Assembly: GCF_009832905.1 (NCBI RefSeq)
Contig: NZ_CP047135.1
Location: forward strand, 2,706,001 to 2,770,000
Reading direction: 5' to 3'
Source: Stenotrophomonas sp. 364
GTDB lineage: Bacteria > Pseudomonadota > Gammaproteobacteria > Xanthomonadales > Xanthomonadaceae
Length of the DNA stretch: 64,000 nt
Below are positions 33,176-42,814 of the stretch, piece after piece. A program made the position numbers and the translations under genes. Within the stretch, counting starts at the first letter, position 1; each line of letters opens with the position of its first letter. Under the pieces are notes generated by a model. The model was not told the origin of the DNA, made no database searches, and saw nothing but the letters and a program-made list of their open reading frames with translations.

Positions 33176-36100
33176 TCAGAACGCCTTGGTCACGCTGGCA
33201 TACCAGTAGCGCGGGTACGCCTGGTAAACCGCCGAGGAGTAACCATAACTGTCATCGGAGACCGGCGGCCGCTTGTCGGCGATGTTGTTGGCCCCCAGCT
33301 TGACCGATACCCCGTTGAACAGACCCTCGCGGTTGAAGTCGTACTTGACGTAGGCGTTGGCCAGCGTCTGCGACTTCACCGTCCACGGCGTGCCATCGGC
33401 CAGGGTCAGGCTGGTTTCGTGATAGCTGCTGGCGTAGCGCGCGCTCGCCCCGATGCTGAGGTTCTGGTAGCGCCAGGTGAGCGTGCCACTCCATTTCCAC
33501 TGCGGGTTGCCGCCGTCGCCGATCAGGTCGCCGCCGCCGGTGATGGCGATCGACGGATCGACCAGGCCGGTGGCCTTGGCGTCTTCCAAGGCCTGCAGCG
33601 CCGGCGAGCGGTCGCGGTAGAACTCGATCAGGCGGGTGCCGTTGATGCCCACGTCAAACCGGCCGATGCGGGTGTCCGGCGAGCTCCAGGCAACGCTGTA
33701 GTCCACGCCGCGCACGGTCTGCGGCTGCATGTTGACGTACTGGTCGGTGACATACAGCACCTTGCCGGCGGCATCCAGGCCGGTACCGGCGAAGCGCGCG
33801 ATGTCATCGGCGGTGGGGGCGGCGCGGACCACGTTCGGATTGCTGCTGCCCTGCTGGCGCAGCAGGTAGTCCAGGATCAGCCCGTTACCCTCGCCGAACA
33901 GGCCGATGATGCCTTCCTGTTCGTACTTGTAGTAGTCCACCGCGAAGGTGAAACGACCGAAGTCCTCGGGGATGAACTGTGGCTGGAACACGATGCCGGC
34001 GCTGGTGTTGGTCGAGGTTTCCGGCTTGAGATCCGGGTTACCCGAGCGCCGCGCGGTGGTGGAGGATCGGTAGGTGCTGCCACAGGCATTGATCGAGGCC
34101 AGTGCACCCGAGCGCACGTCGGCTTCGCACTGGATGTAGTCGGTGCGGGTGTTGGACCGGCTGACCACGGTGGCGTTGACCTGCTCCAGGTTCGGCGCTC
34201 GGAAGCCCTTGGCCCAGGACGCGCGCACGGTAAGCCCGTCGATCACGGTCCAGCCCAGGGCCAGCTTGGGCTTGGTGACGCTGCCGAAATCGCTGTAATG
34301 CTCGGCACGCCCGGCCACCTGCAGGTCCAGCGCGCGTACCAGCGGAATGGACATCTCACGCGAGACCAGCGGCACCGAGAACTCGGCGAACAGGCCGGCC
34401 ACGGTGCGCGACCCTTCGGTGTCCGGCGTCGGACTCACCCCGTACATGTCGCTGGGGTAGCTGACGCCGGTGATGCTGTCGGTATAGGTGATGCTGCCGT
34501 CCACGCGCGCATCGCGGTCGTCGCGCTGGGTCTCGCGGCGCACTTCCAGGCCGGTGGCCATGCCCACGTCGCCGGCCCAGGTGCGGAACAGGTCCGGGCG
34601 CGAGGCCTTCAGGTCCCACAGGTACAGCTCGGTCTCGCTGCTGCGGGTGGCCTTGTAGAAGAACCGGTCCAGCTTGCCGTAGTCGTTGCAGCCGCCGCAG
34701 AACGGGTTGTAGGCAGCCGAAGTGGCATCGGTCAGCGCCTGCTGGAACAGGGTCATGCTGACCGCGTCCTGGGTATCGACCACCTTGGCCTTGGAATACA
34801 GCGCCGCGGTTTCCCAGTCGAAGCCGAAGTGGAAGCCGCGGAGGCCGCCCAGCGCGCGCACCTGGGTGTTCTTGACGTCGATCTGGGTGGGCCGCTCGAA
34901 GCGGTAGCTGCTGATGCTGACCGGAATGCCGCCCGCGGCCACGTTGAGGTTGGCCAGCCGGTTGGGGTTGGCGCTGCCGTCGGGCAGCGTGGTGGCGCCA
35001 AACGGGTTCCAGTAGTTGCTGGCGGCCACGGTCATCGGCAGTGCGGCAATGGTGTTGACGCCGGACTGCAGGCTGCGGGCCTTGGACTGATACCAGCCGG
35101 CTTCGCCAAAGGCGGTGATGCCGTTGTCGAAGTCATGCTTGCCGGTCAGGAACAGGTTGACGCGGTGCACGTCGGGGGTTATCGACAGCGGGAACTGGGC
35201 CTGCTGGTTGTCCAGCAGGTTGCGGTCGGCACCGGCGGTGGCCTTGCTGCCGGACTGCACGCACACGCCCTCCCCCACCGTGGCGTTGCAGCCCTCGTTG
35301 GTGAGCGGCTGCACGTGGAACGCGCCCGCGGCGGTGGTGAGGAAGGTGCTGCCCTGGCGCACACGGGGGCCGATCGCGGTGAAGTTGCCCCACGGGCTGT
35401 TGCTGTTGCGGTTGTCGGTGCCGCTCAGCCCTTCGAACGCGGTACCGACGAAGTCCGGCGCGCGGTCGGAACTGCGGGTCCAGTCCTGGTCGAGCGAGTT
35501 CAAGCCGGTGGTGGCGTAGTAGTTGAAGGCCAGGGTGACGTTGCTGCGCAGGTCCTGCGAGTTCTTGCCGACCAGGCCGTTGATGCCGATGTCACGCAGG
35601 TTGGTGCCTTCGCCGATGCCACGCTGGACGCTGATGGTGCCGCCGTCGACATCGTCGCGCAGGACGTTGTTGACCACGCCGGCGACGGCGTCGGTGCCGT
35701 AGATGGCGGCCGCGCCGTCAAGCAGCACTTCGACCCGACGCAGGTTGGCCACCGGAACGGTGTTGGCGTTGTAGGTCAGCACGGGGACGAGGTTGCCGTC
35801 GGCCTGGCTGGTGGGATGCACGACGGTACGGCGACCGTTTATCAGCAGCAGGGTGTTGCCGACGCCGAGCCCGCGCAGGTTGACCGAGGCGATGTCGCCA
35901 CGCGCGTAGTTGGAGCTGTTGCCGCCGTTGGTGCCGCTGAAGGAGACGTCGCCCATCTGCGGGATCGAGCGGTACAGCTCATCGCCGGAGACCGCGCCGG
36001 TGGCTTCGATCTGTTCGGCCTGCAGGGTGGCCACGGGCAGCAGGGCGGCGCTTTTGGCACCCTTGATCTGGGTGCCGACGACGGTGACGGAGTCGAGCGT

Positions 36101-36529
36101 GACCGGGGCGCTGCGCGCGGCATCCTGCGGCGCTGGCTCGGGGGCGACGGTGGTGGCCGCGGACTGGGCGGCGAGCAGTGCGCTGCCGCCCAGCGAGGCG
36201 AGCAGCGGGCGATCGGCGCGCAGTGTAATGGTACGGCCATCATCGGAGGCGACACTGAGCCCGGTCCCGGCGAGCAGTTGCGCCAGGGCCTGGCGGGCAT
36301 CCATCTGGCCTTTGAGGGCGGATACGGCGATGCCGCCTTCGCCTGCGGCGGGGCTGATGATCTGGATGCCGGCCTGGCGCGCAAACTCGGGCAGTGCTTC
36401 TTCGATACGCCCCCCGGCGATATCGAAACTGGCCTGCTGGGCCAGGACGGGCGTGACCATGCCCAGCACCGACACCATCAGGCCTCCGCGGATGGCGCGG
36501 GCCAACGGCTGCAACTTGTACGAACGCAT
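33176..36529 (-). CDS. TonB-dependent receptor with N-terminal STN signalling domain
   Basis: The 1117-residue protein begins MRSYKLQPLARAIRGGLMV with a signal peptide to about residue 32 (TPVLAQQ). The STN domain (about 33-85, FDIAGGRIEEALPEFARQAG) is followed by a plug with VTVVGTQIKGA and RRVEVLLDGAAAIYGTDAVA, and a large barrel ending in YWYASVTKAF. It imports a substrate and reports it to FecR/ECF in the same unit. Cys pairs (CSGG-type loops, CGGC) lie in extracellular regions. It is the first gene of the unit, 61 bases before the sigma gene, the reverse of the classical fecIRA order. Confidence 0.94.
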   Translation of the reverse strand: MRSYKLQPLARAIRGGLMVSVLGMVTPVLAQQASFDIAGGRIEEALPEFARQAGIQIISPAAGEGGIAVSALKGQMDARQALAQLLAGTGLSVASDDGRTITLRADRPLLASLGGSALLAAQSAATTVAPEPAPQDAARSAPVTLDSVTVVGTQIKGAKSAALLPVATLQAEQIEATGAVSGDELYRSIPQMGDVSFSGTNGGNSSNYARGDIASVNLRGLGVGNTLLLINGRRTVVHPTSQADGNLVPVLTYNANTVPVANLRRVEVLLDGAAAIYGTDAVAGVVNNVLRDDVDGGTISVQRGIGEGTNLRDIGINGLVGKNSQDLRSNVTLAFNYYATTGLNSLDQDWTRSSDRAPDFVGTAFEGLSGTDNRNSNSPWGNFTAIGPRVRQGSTFLTTAAGAFHVQPLTNEGCNATVGEGVCVQSGSKATAGADRNLLDNQQAQFPLSITPDVHRVNLFLTGKHDFDNGITAFGEAGWYQSKARSLQSGVNTIAALPMTVAASNYWNPFGATTLPDGSANPNRLANLNVAAGGIPVSISSYRFERPTQIDVKNTQVRALGGLRGFHFGFDWETAALYSKAKVVDTQDAVSMTLFQQALTDATSAAYNPFCGGCNDYGKLDRFFYKATRSSETELYLWDLKASRPDLFRTWAGDVGMATGLEVRRETQRDDRDARVDGSITYTDSITGVSYPSDMYGVSPTPDTEGSRTVAGLFAEFSVPLVSREMSIPLVRALDLQVAGRAEHYSDFGSVTKPKLALGWTVIDGLTVRASWAKGFRAPNLEQVNATVVSRSNTRTDYIQCEADVRSGALASINACGSTYRSSTTARRSGNPDLKPETSTNTSAGIVFQPQFIPEDFGRFTFAVDYYKYEQEGIIGLFGEGNGLILDYLLRQQGSSNPNVVRAAPTADDIARFAGTGLDAAGKVLYVTDQYVNMQPQTVRGVDYSVAWSSPDTRIGRFDVGINGTRLIEFYRDRSPALQALEDAKATGLVDPSIAITGGGDLIGDGGNPQWKWSGTLTWRYQNLSIGASARYASSYHETSLTLADGTPWTVKSQTLANAYVKYDFNREGLFNGVSVKLGANNIADKRPPVSDDSYGYSSAVYQAYPRYWYASVTKAF

Positions 36530-36710
36530 GGATACTTCCCCGTGAAAGTGAACATGAGCGGCGATGTTTCGTACCCCCCTGAACAATCCAGATGCACCGG
36601 CGTGCGTGTTCCGCCACTGCGCCCGGTGATTGGCCGCGCTTTTGTTCCGGTCTGACTTTACGGGGTTGGGGTGGGTTTGTTTTTTTAGAAGCTTTTAAGA
36701 GCTCTTAAGA

Positions 36711-36758
36711 GCCACAGCCACAGCCACAGCCACAGCCAGAGCCAGAGCCAGAGCCGGA
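36711..36758. repeat. Hexamer microsatellite (gccaca)n/(gccaga)n
   Basis: Four gccaca units are followed by three gccaga units, just right of a gctcttaagagc palindrome (36701-36712). Such arrays can vary in copy number by slippage. Confidence 0.75.
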
Positions 36759-36789
36759 GCTTTGGTGTGCGTGTTGCGCTGACTGGGCC

Positions 36790-36965
36790 GGGGCGTGTGG
36801 GTGTGCGGGACACGCTGCAAGTCCCGCTCCGCGGCCCGGCCCAGCCGCTGGCGGCTGTGCGTTCAGTCGCATGCGAGGCAGTGCCTCGCAAGCAATGCGC
36901 CTTCACCCATGTAAGCTCCTCCACCGCATCCATGCGGTGGAGGGTCCCGCACACCCACACGCCCC
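36790..36965. repeat. 22-bp perfect inverted repeat enclosing 132 bp
   Basis: ggggcgtgtgggtgtgcggg plus ac at 36790-36811 is exactly complementary to 36944-36965. The enclosed DNA has further hairpins, gaggcagtgcctc near 36870 and ccaccgcatccatgcggtgg at 36921-36940. Confidence 0.75.
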
Positions 36966-37074
36966 GCCCCCCGATAGTGAACAGGTGCGCAGGGGAAAAG
37001 CGCTGGCCTTTTTCAGGCTGTGTGCTGACGGTGGAAGGGGCCGAGGGAGGTATCGAGGTGAGATCTGGGATCTC

Positions 37075-37121
37075 GGTTGGGGTTGGGGTTGGGGTTGGGG
37101 TTTGGGTCGGGGTTTGGGTTG
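37075..37121. repeat. G-rich ggttgg run
   Basis: Repeated ggttgg/ggggtt units give at least four runs of three or more G within 45 bases on the plus strand, a G-quadruplex pattern. Confidence 0.6.
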
Positions 37122-37214
37122 ACGTAGGTGCCGAGCAACGCTCGGCACTACCCATCCCCCTCCTCCCCCGACCCACTGCTCTTGCTCTCACCTACGCGCC
37201 GACCATGGCTGGAG

Positions 37215-37321
37215 GGGTGGGCGTGGGTGGGTTGGCGGGACCGTAGAGCGCCATGGATGGCGCGAACGAGCCTACACGGACGTACTTGCGGCGTGTCCCG
37301 CCAACCCACCCACGCCCGCCC
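37215..37321. repeat. 27-bp inverted repeat with one mismatch
   Basis: gggtgggcgtgggtgggttg plus gcgggac (37215-37241) pairs with 37295-37321. The 53-base loop contains the palindrome gcgccatggatggcgc (37248-37263). Confidence 0.7.
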
Positions 37322-37486
37322 TCCCCACCAAGCCGACGCACCAGCTCTGGCTCTGGCCTTGGCTCCAGGCTTCAGCTTCGAAACAAAAACCCCCTACCCT
37401 GCACCCACCAAAACCCAAAGCCAGCACAACCACCATACGCCGTAGTATGCTTTGGCCCACGCGGCACCTGCTCGAGGATTGCGCCC

Positions 37487-37975
37487 ATGTACCACCGCTT
37501 CCGTACCGCCCTGCTTGTCGCCCTTGTCGCCGGCAGCACCCTGGCCCTTGCCGCCTGCAACAGTGGCGTGGTCAAGCGCGTCTCGCCCCCCGGTGCCAGC
37601 GTCCAGCAGCTCACCGTCCGCGCCGACGGCGGGTGGGACGTTGCCCTGCGCCTCCAGAATTTCAGCTCCATGCCCATGGTCTTCAATGACGTCAGCCTGG
37701 CGCTCAAGGTCGGCGATGAAGACGCCGGCACCCTCACCGCCAAACCGGCGGTGTCCATCGGCGGCGTCTCCGCCGAAGTCATCACCCTCCAGCTCCAGCC
37801 TGCCTCCGGCGCCCGCCTGGTCGTCGCCGACGCCCTTGCCGGCAACCGCACCCTCGCCTACTCGCTCAAGGGCACGGTCAGCGCCACCCCGCAGGAAAAG
37901 AAACAGCGCAGCTTCGATGTCGACAGCCGCAGCACCCTCAACCAGGCCCCCGGCCTGCCCGGCGTGCTGCGCTGA
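37487..37975 (+). CDS. Lipoprotein with LEA14-like fold (inferred)
   Basis: The 162-residue protein starts MYHRFRTALLVALVAGSTLA with lipobox LALAAC (lipid-attached C24). The mature domain of about 130 residues is beta-rich, with LTVRADGGWDVALRLQNFSS and FNDVSLALKVGDEDAG. This pattern fits the water-stress/LEA14-type immunoglobulin-like fold of small lipoproteins. It is upstream of the acyl-CoA dehydrogenase gene on the same strand (45-base gap) and may be cotranscribed. Function unknown. Confidence 0.75.
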   Translation: MYHRFRTALLVALVAGSTLALAACNSGVVKRVSPPGASVQQLTVRADGGWDVALRLQNFSSMPMVFNDVSLALKVGDEDAGTLTAKPAVSIGGVSAEVITLQLQPASGARLVVADALAGNRTLAYSLKGTVSATPQEKKQRSFDVDSRSTLNQAPGLPGVLR

Positions 37976-38020
37976 CCCGCGCACCGCCCGCCTCCCTTTG
38001 CACCTGATCGAGACCTGACG

Positions 38021-39814
38021 ATGAGCAGCTACACCGCACCGCTTTCCGATATCCGTTTCGCCCTGCATGACGTGCTCAAGGTCGAACCCCTGTTCGCCCG
38101 CCTCGGCTTCACCGACGCCACCACCGACGTGGTCGACGCCGTCCTCGAGGAAGCCGGCCGCTTCAGCACCACCGTGCTGGCACCGCTCAACAGCGTGGGT
38201 GACGAAATCGGCTGCGTGCTCGACCAGGCCAGCGGCGAGGTCACCACCCCGCCCGGCTTCAAGCAGGCCTATGCGCAGTTCGTCGACGGCGGCTGGACCG
38301 GCCTCACCGCCGCGCCGGAACTGGGCGGCCAAGGCCTGCCGCACACCCTCGGCGTGCCGCTCAATGAAATGATCAACGCCGCCAACCTGGCCTGGGGCAA
38401 CTTCCCCCTGCTCTCGCACGGCGCCATCGAAGCGCTCAAGCAGCACGGCGAAGCATGGCAGCAGGAGGCCTTCCTGAAACCGCTGATCGACGGCCGCTGG
38501 ACCGGCACCATGTGCCTGACCGAACCGCATTGCGGCACCGACCTGGGCCTGCTCAAGACCAAGGCCGAACCCAATGCCGATGGCAGCTATGCCATCACCG
38601 GCACCAAGATCTTCATCACCGCCGGCGAGCACGACCTCACCGATAACATCGTGCACCTGGTGCTGGCCAAGCTGCCCGACGCCCCGGCCGGTGCCAAGGG
38701 CATCTCGCTGTTCGTCACCCCCAAGTTCAAGGTGGACCGCGAGGGCAAGGTCGGCGAGCGCAACGCGCTGCGCTGCGGCTCGATCGAACACAAGATGGGC
38801 ATCAAGGGCTCGGTCACCTGCGTGATGAACTTCGACGGCGCCGAAGGCTATCTGGTCGGCCAGCCGCACAAGGGCCTGCAGGCAATGTTCACCATGATGA
38901 ACACCGCGCGCCTGGGCGTTGGCCTGCAGGGCATCGGTCTGTCCGAACGCGCCTACCAGAACGCACTGAAGTACGCCCGCGAACGCCTGCAGTCGCGCTC
39001 GCTGAGTGGCCCGAAGCACCCCGAAAAGCCGGCCGACCCGATCATGGTGCACCCGGACGTGCGCCGCATGCTACTGACCATCAAGTCTCTGGTCGAAGGC
39101 AGCCGCCTGCTGGCCCTGCACGCGGCCACCCTGGTTGACGTGGCCCACCACGCCGACGATGCCGGCGAGCGCGAGCGCGCCGACACCCTGGTGAGCTTCC
39201 TGACCCCGATCTCCAAGGCCTGCCAGACCGAATGGGGCATCGAGAACACCTACAACGCGCTGCAGTGCTTCGGTGGCCACGGCTACATCCGCGAGCACGG
39301 CATGGAACAGCTGGCTCGCGATGCGCGCATCACCACGCTGTATGAAGGCACCACCGGAATCCAGGCGCTGGACCTGATCGGGCGCAAGACCGCCTCCAGC
39401 CAGGGCGCCGGGCTGAAGCTGATGCTGGCCGAGATCGAGGCGTTCGCGCAGGCCAATGAAGGCAACGAAGCGCTGGCCGAGTTCATTGGCCCGCTGCGCG
39501 AAAAGGCCGCCGAATGGGGCAAGCTCACGATGGCCACCCTGCAGCGCGCGGCCGGCAATCCCGAGGAACTGGGCGCGGCCAGCTTCGACTACCTGTTCTA
39601 CTCGGGCTACGTGGTGCTGGCCTACTGGTGGGCGCGCAGCGTCGCCGCCGCCGATGCGTCCGCGCAGAGCGAGGCGTTCAAGCAGGCCAAGCGCGAAACC
39701 GCCCGCTTCTACTTTGCCCGCGTCCTGCCGCGCACGCTCAGCCACGCCGCCGCGATCCAGGCCGGCGCCGAGCCGCTGATGGCGATGGCGGATGCGCATT
39801 TCGGGGAAGGTTGA
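38021..39814 (+). CDS. Acyl-CoA dehydrogenase (DmdC/FadE-related, 597 aa)
   Basis: The large acyl-CoA dehydrogenase has an N-terminal extension (SSYTAPLSDIRFALHDVLKV), the FAD-site segment MCLTEPHCGTDLGLLKTKAE, KIFITAGEHDLTDNI, and the C-terminal FGGHGYIREHGMEQLARDAR and LYEGTTGIQALDLIGRKT, plus an extra C-terminal domain (about 470-597). The length and extra domain are those of the 3-methylmercaptopropionyl-CoA dehydrogenase/long-chain group. It catalyses the first oxidation of an acyl-CoA using FAD. No beta-oxidation partner is adjacent, and chain-length preference is unknown. Confidence 0.93.
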   Translation: MSSYTAPLSDIRFALHDVLKVEPLFARLGFTDATTDVVDAVLEEAGRFSTTVLAPLNSVGDEIGCVLDQASGEVTTPPGFKQAYAQFVDGGWTGLTAAPELGGQGLPHTLGVPLNEMINAANLAWGNFPLLSHGAIEALKQHGEAWQQEAFLKPLIDGRWTGTMCLTEPHCGTDLGLLKTKAEPNADGSYAITGTKIFITAGEHDLTDNIVHLVLAKLPDAPAGAKGISLFVTPKFKVDREGKVGERNALRCGSIEHKMGIKGSVTCVMNFDGAEGYLVGQPHKGLQAMFTMMNTARLGVGLQGIGLSERAYQNALKYARERLQSRSLSGPKHPEKPADPIMVHPDVRRMLLTIKSLVEGSRLLALHAATLVDVAHHADDAGERERADTLVSFLTPISKACQTEWGIENTYNALQCFGGHGYIREHGMEQLARDARITTLYEGTTGIQALDLIGRKTASSQGAGLKLMLAEIEAFAQANEGNEALAEFIGPLREKAAEWGKLTMATLQRAAGNPEELGAASFDYLFYSGYVVLAYWWARSVAAADASAQSEAFKQAKRETARFYFARVLPRTLSHAAAIQAGAEPLMAMADAHFGEG

Positions 39815-39826
39815 TCGTTGTCCGGC

Positions 39827-40012
39827 CCACCGACCAACGGTCGGTGGCTACCGGGGATGTGGATCAATCGAGCGTGGATGGTGCCCGGGGGATCGGCATG
39901 CAGTGGCCGCGGATGAAAGGCCTGCCCGGGTAGGTGCCGACCGTTGGTCGGCACATCGGCGGCCGCGGCGATGCGACGTCCGGAAGCCAACCGACCAACG
40001 GTCGGTTGCTAC
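39827..40012. repeat. Cluster of three SMAG-type elements
   Basis: GTAG-headed palindromes occur at 39827-39851 (minus orientation), 39930-39954 (plus) and 39985-40012 (minus), each around gaccaacggtc or its inverse. They fill the interval between the dehydrogenase and HNH genes. Confidence 0.8.
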
Positions 40013-40079
40013 CCGGAACGAACCTTTGGTTCGTTCCTATACACAAAACGTCAACATTCGGGTATAAGCTGTTTTCCCG

Positions 40080-40739
40080 ATGGAGACAGACACTACACGC
40101 CTAGGTCTGATCGATACCGGAGCCTCGTCCGCCCCGGTCGACGAAGTGTCGCCTATCGCCACCCTGCACCGGCCCGGCAGCGTCCGCCTGCTCTCGCTGG
40201 ATGCACACGGGCGGGTACTGGACTGGATCAACTGGCAGGATGCGGCCTGCCTCTATGCCCGTGATGCCGTCGCCTGGACCCTGGGTGACCCCTGCCTGCA
40301 CATCCATGGCGGCACCAGTCGCCTGACCGGCATACAGAGCGGCATGGACCTGCACCCCATCATCGCCGCACGTGGCCACGCCCGTTCGCGTGCGCTGGAC
40401 CCCACCCCGAACCTGTCCAACCAGGCGCTGTTCGCCCGCGACGCGCACCTGTGCCTGTATTGCGGCCAGCAGTTCAACCGCCCGCAACTGACCCGCGACC
40501 ACGTCATGCCGATCTCCAAGGGCGGCCTGGACGTGTGGGAAAACGTGGTCAGCGCCTGTTTCCACTGCAACTCGCGCAAAAGCGACCGCACTCCGCAGCA
40601 GGCCGGCATGCCGCTGCTGGCCGTGCCGTACCGGCCCAGCTGGATCGAACACATGATCCTGTCCAACCGCAACATCCTGGCCGACCAGATGGCATTCCTG
40701 AAGGCGCAGCTGCCCAAACGCTCCAAACTGGCGGCCTGA
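40080..40739 (+). CDS. HNH endonuclease domain protein
   Basis: The 219-residue protein has a C-terminal HNH domain: CLYCGQQF (first Cys pair), TRDHVMPISKGGLDVWENVV (H-N core with DH) and ACFHCNSRKSDRTP (second Cys pair). The N-terminal 90 residues (RPGSVRLLSLDAHGRVLDWI) are of the kind attached to chromosomal HNH proteins in many proteobacteria, whose role is not well established. There is no partner methylase, so it is not evidently restriction. It precedes dxs with SMAG elements upstream. Confidence 0.88.
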   Translation: METDTTRLGLIDTGASSAPVDEVSPIATLHRPGSVRLLSLDAHGRVLDWINWQDAACLYARDAVAWTLGDPCLHIHGGTSRLTGIQSGMDLHPIIAARGHARSRALDPTPNLSNQALFARDAHLCLYCGQQFNRPQLTRDHVMPISKGGLDVWENVVSACFHCNSRKSDRTPQQAGMPLLAVPYRPSWIEHMILSNRNILADQMAFLKAQLPKRSKLAA

Positions 40740-40851
40740 CCTGCGACCAACTGACGCAGGCACCGTCACCCTTTGGTCACCCCGAAGGCGGTTTGCTTGC
40801 CCCACCCCGGTTTGGGGGGGAAAATAGGCGCTCAGAAGAAGCGCGATAAAC

Positions 40852-42762
40852 ATGATCGATTCCGCCCGCTATCCCCGCCTGTCGCGCATCCAGTCTCCGG
40901 ATGACCTGCGCAGGTTCGATGAATCCGAACTGCCCGCCATCGCCGACGAACTGCGTGCCTACCTGATCGAATCGGTCGGCAAGAGCGGCGGCCATTTCGG
41001 TGCAGGGCTGGGCGTGATCGAACTGACCGTGGCCCTGCATTACCTGTACCAGACCCCGGTCGACCAACTGGTCTGGGACGTGGGCCATCAGACCTACCCG
41101 CACAAGATCCTCACCGGTCGCCGCGACGCGATCCACACCGTCAAGCAGAAGGATGGCGTGGCGCCGTTCCCCAAGCGCGAAGAAAGCGAGTTCGACACCT
41201 TCGGTGTGGGCCACTCCTCGACTTCGATCTCGGCCGCGCTCGGCATGGCCATCGCGCGCCAGCTGGAAGGCGACGAGCGCAAGGTGGTGGCCGTGATCGG
41301 CGACGGCGCGATGACCGCCGGCATGGCCTACGAGGCGCTCAATCACGCCGGCGGCATGGACAGCGAACCGAACCTGCTGGTGATCCTCAACGACAACAAC
41401 ATGTCGATCTCCGAGGCCGTCGGCGGGCTGACCAAGATGCTCGGCCGCGCCACCGGCAGCCGCACGCTCAACGCGCTGCGCGAAGGCGGCAAGAAGATTC
41501 TGGGCGACAAGAAGAACAATCCCACCGCGCGCTTCGTCAAGCGCTGGGAAGAGCATTGGAAGGGCATGTTCGTGCCCTCCACGTTCTTCGAAGAGATGGG
41601 CTTCCATTACACCGGCCCGATCGATGGCCACGACCTGCCGGCACTGGTCGCCACGCTGAAGACGCTCAGGGGCCTCAAGGGTCTGAAGCTGCTCCACGTG
41701 ATGACCACCAAGGGCAAGGGCTACGAGCGTGCCGAAGGCGACCAGATCGGCTATCACGCCGTTGGCCCGTTTGATCCGGACAAGGGCCTGGTGTCCAAGG
41801 GCACCGCCAAGAAGCCGACCTACACCGATGTGTTCAGCGACTGGCTGTGCGATGCCGCGGCGGCCGAACCCAAGCTGGTGGGCATCACCCCGGCAATGCG
41901 CGAAGGCTCGGGCCTGGTCCGTTTCAGCAAGGAATACCCGGAGCGCTACTTCGACGTGGCCATCGCCGAACAGCATGCGGTGACGCTGGCGGCGGGCATG
42001 GCCACGCAGGGTGCCAAGCCGGTGGTGGCGATCTACTCCACCTTCCTGCAGCGCGCGTACGACCAGCTGGTGCACGACGTAGCCGTGCAGGAGCTGGACG
42101 TGCTGTTTGCGATCGACCGCGCCGGCGTCGTCGGCCCCGACGGCGCCACCCATGCCGGCAACCTGGACCTGAGCTTCCTGCGCTGCGTCCCGCACATGGT
42201 GGTGATGGCACCGGCCGACGAAGCCGAATGCCGGCAGATGCTGACCACCGGTCTGCGCCATTCCGGCCCGGCCGCGGTGCGTTACCCGCGCGGCAGTGGC
42301 ACCGGCGTGGCCGCCGGCAACGATCTGTCCACGCTGGAGATCGGCAAGGCCGACCTGCGTGTCCAGGGCAGCCGCGTGGCTCTGCTGGCGTTCGGCAGCA
42401 CCGTGCCGGCCGCCGAAGCGGTGGGCCGTGAGCTGGGGTTGAGCGTGATCAACATGCGCTTCATCAAGCCGCTCGACCGCGACCTGCTGCTCGAGCTGGC
42501 GCGTACCCACGACGGCTTCGTCACCATCGAAGACAACGTGGTGGCAGGTGGCGCCGGCTCGGGCGTGGCCGAACTGTTCAACGCCGAGGACGTGCTCAAG
42601 TCGATCCTGCATCTGGGCCTGCCCGACAGCTTCCAGCACCACGCCAGCCGCGAAGACCTGCTGGCCGAAGCCGGCATCGATGCCGCCGGTATCCGGGCGG
42701 CGGTGCTCAAGCGCTGGCCGCAACTGGCCAGCGATGGGCAGCCGCTCAGCGCAGCGGGTTGA
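40852..42762 (+). CDS. dxs: 1-deoxy-D-xylulose-5-phosphate synthase
   Basis: The 636-residue enzyme condenses pyruvate with glyceraldehyde-3-phosphate using thiamine diphosphate, the first step of the MEP route to isoprenoids. Diagnostic segments are [40 protein letters not shown], the ThDP motif [18 protein letters not shown] with [28 protein letters not shown], and YPRGSGTG. It is full length. It has its own terminator, so it is probably monocistronic. Confidence 0.98.
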   Translation: MIDSARYPRLSRIQSPDDLRRFDESELPAIADELRAYLIESVGKSGGHFGAGLGVIELTVALHYLYQTPVDQLVWDVGHQTYPHKILTGRRDAIHTVKQKDGVAPFPKREESEFDTFGVGHSSTSISAALGMAIARQLEGDERKVVAVIGDGAMTAGMAYEALNHAGGMDSEPNLLVILNDNNMSISEAVGGLTKMLGRATGSRTLNALREGGKKILGDKKNNPTARFVKRWEEHWKGMFVPSTFFEEMGFHYTGPIDGHDLPALVATLKTLRGLKGLKLLHVMTTKGKGYERAEGDQIGYHAVGPFDPDKGLVSKGTAKKPTYTDVFSDWLCDAAAAEPKLVGITPAMREGSGLVRFSKEYPERYFDVAIAEQHAVTLAAGMATQGAKPVVAIYSTFLQRAYDQLVHDVAVQELDVLFAIDRAGVVGPDGATHAGNLDLSFLRCVPHMVVMAPADEAECRQMLTTGLRHSGPAAVRYPRGSGTGVAAGNDLSTLEIGKADLRVQGSRVALLAFGSTVPAAEAVGRELGLSVINMRFIKPLDRDLLLELARTHDGFVTIEDNVVAGGAGSGVAELFNAEDVLKSILHLGLPDSFQHHASREDLLAEAGIDAAGIRAAVLKRWPQLASDGQPLSAAG

Positions 42763-42773
42763 GGTTGGGTTTC

Positions 42774-42796
42774 GTAGAGCCGGGCTCTGCCCGGCT
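42774..42796 (+). repeat. SMAG-type element after dxs
   Basis: gtagagccgggctctgcccg gct: GTAG head plus the agccggg/cccggct stem variant, 12 bases after the dxs stop. Confidence 0.7.
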
Positions 42797-42814
42797 GTTT
42801 CCCGACGTCACGGA

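Larger units (their letters stand above)
36530..37486. other. 957-bp gene-free interval with inverted repeats and simple repeats
   Basis: No frame here looks like protein. The interval contains hexamer repeats at 36711-36758, a 22-bp inverted repeat (36790-36811 / 36944-36965) enclosing smaller hairpins, a G-rich run at 37075-37121, and a 27-bp inverted repeat with one mismatch (37215-37241 / 37295-37321). The right end carries the promoter region of the lipoprotein gene, and the left end that of the TonB receptor. Confidence 0.7.

Noticed and set aside
33419..36655. 1078-codon open frame opposite the STN receptor
   Set aside because: Antisense artefact with the same Gly/Ala/Val-rich composition; the opposite strand carries a full STN-plug-barrel protein.
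36685..37191. Minus-strand open frame in the repeat region with a PTP repeat
   Set aside because: It follows from the hexamer and G-rich repeats; no start signal or protein character outside them.
40777..42723. Open frame opposite dxs
   Set aside because: dxs is certain on the plus strand; this frame has no recognisable motif.
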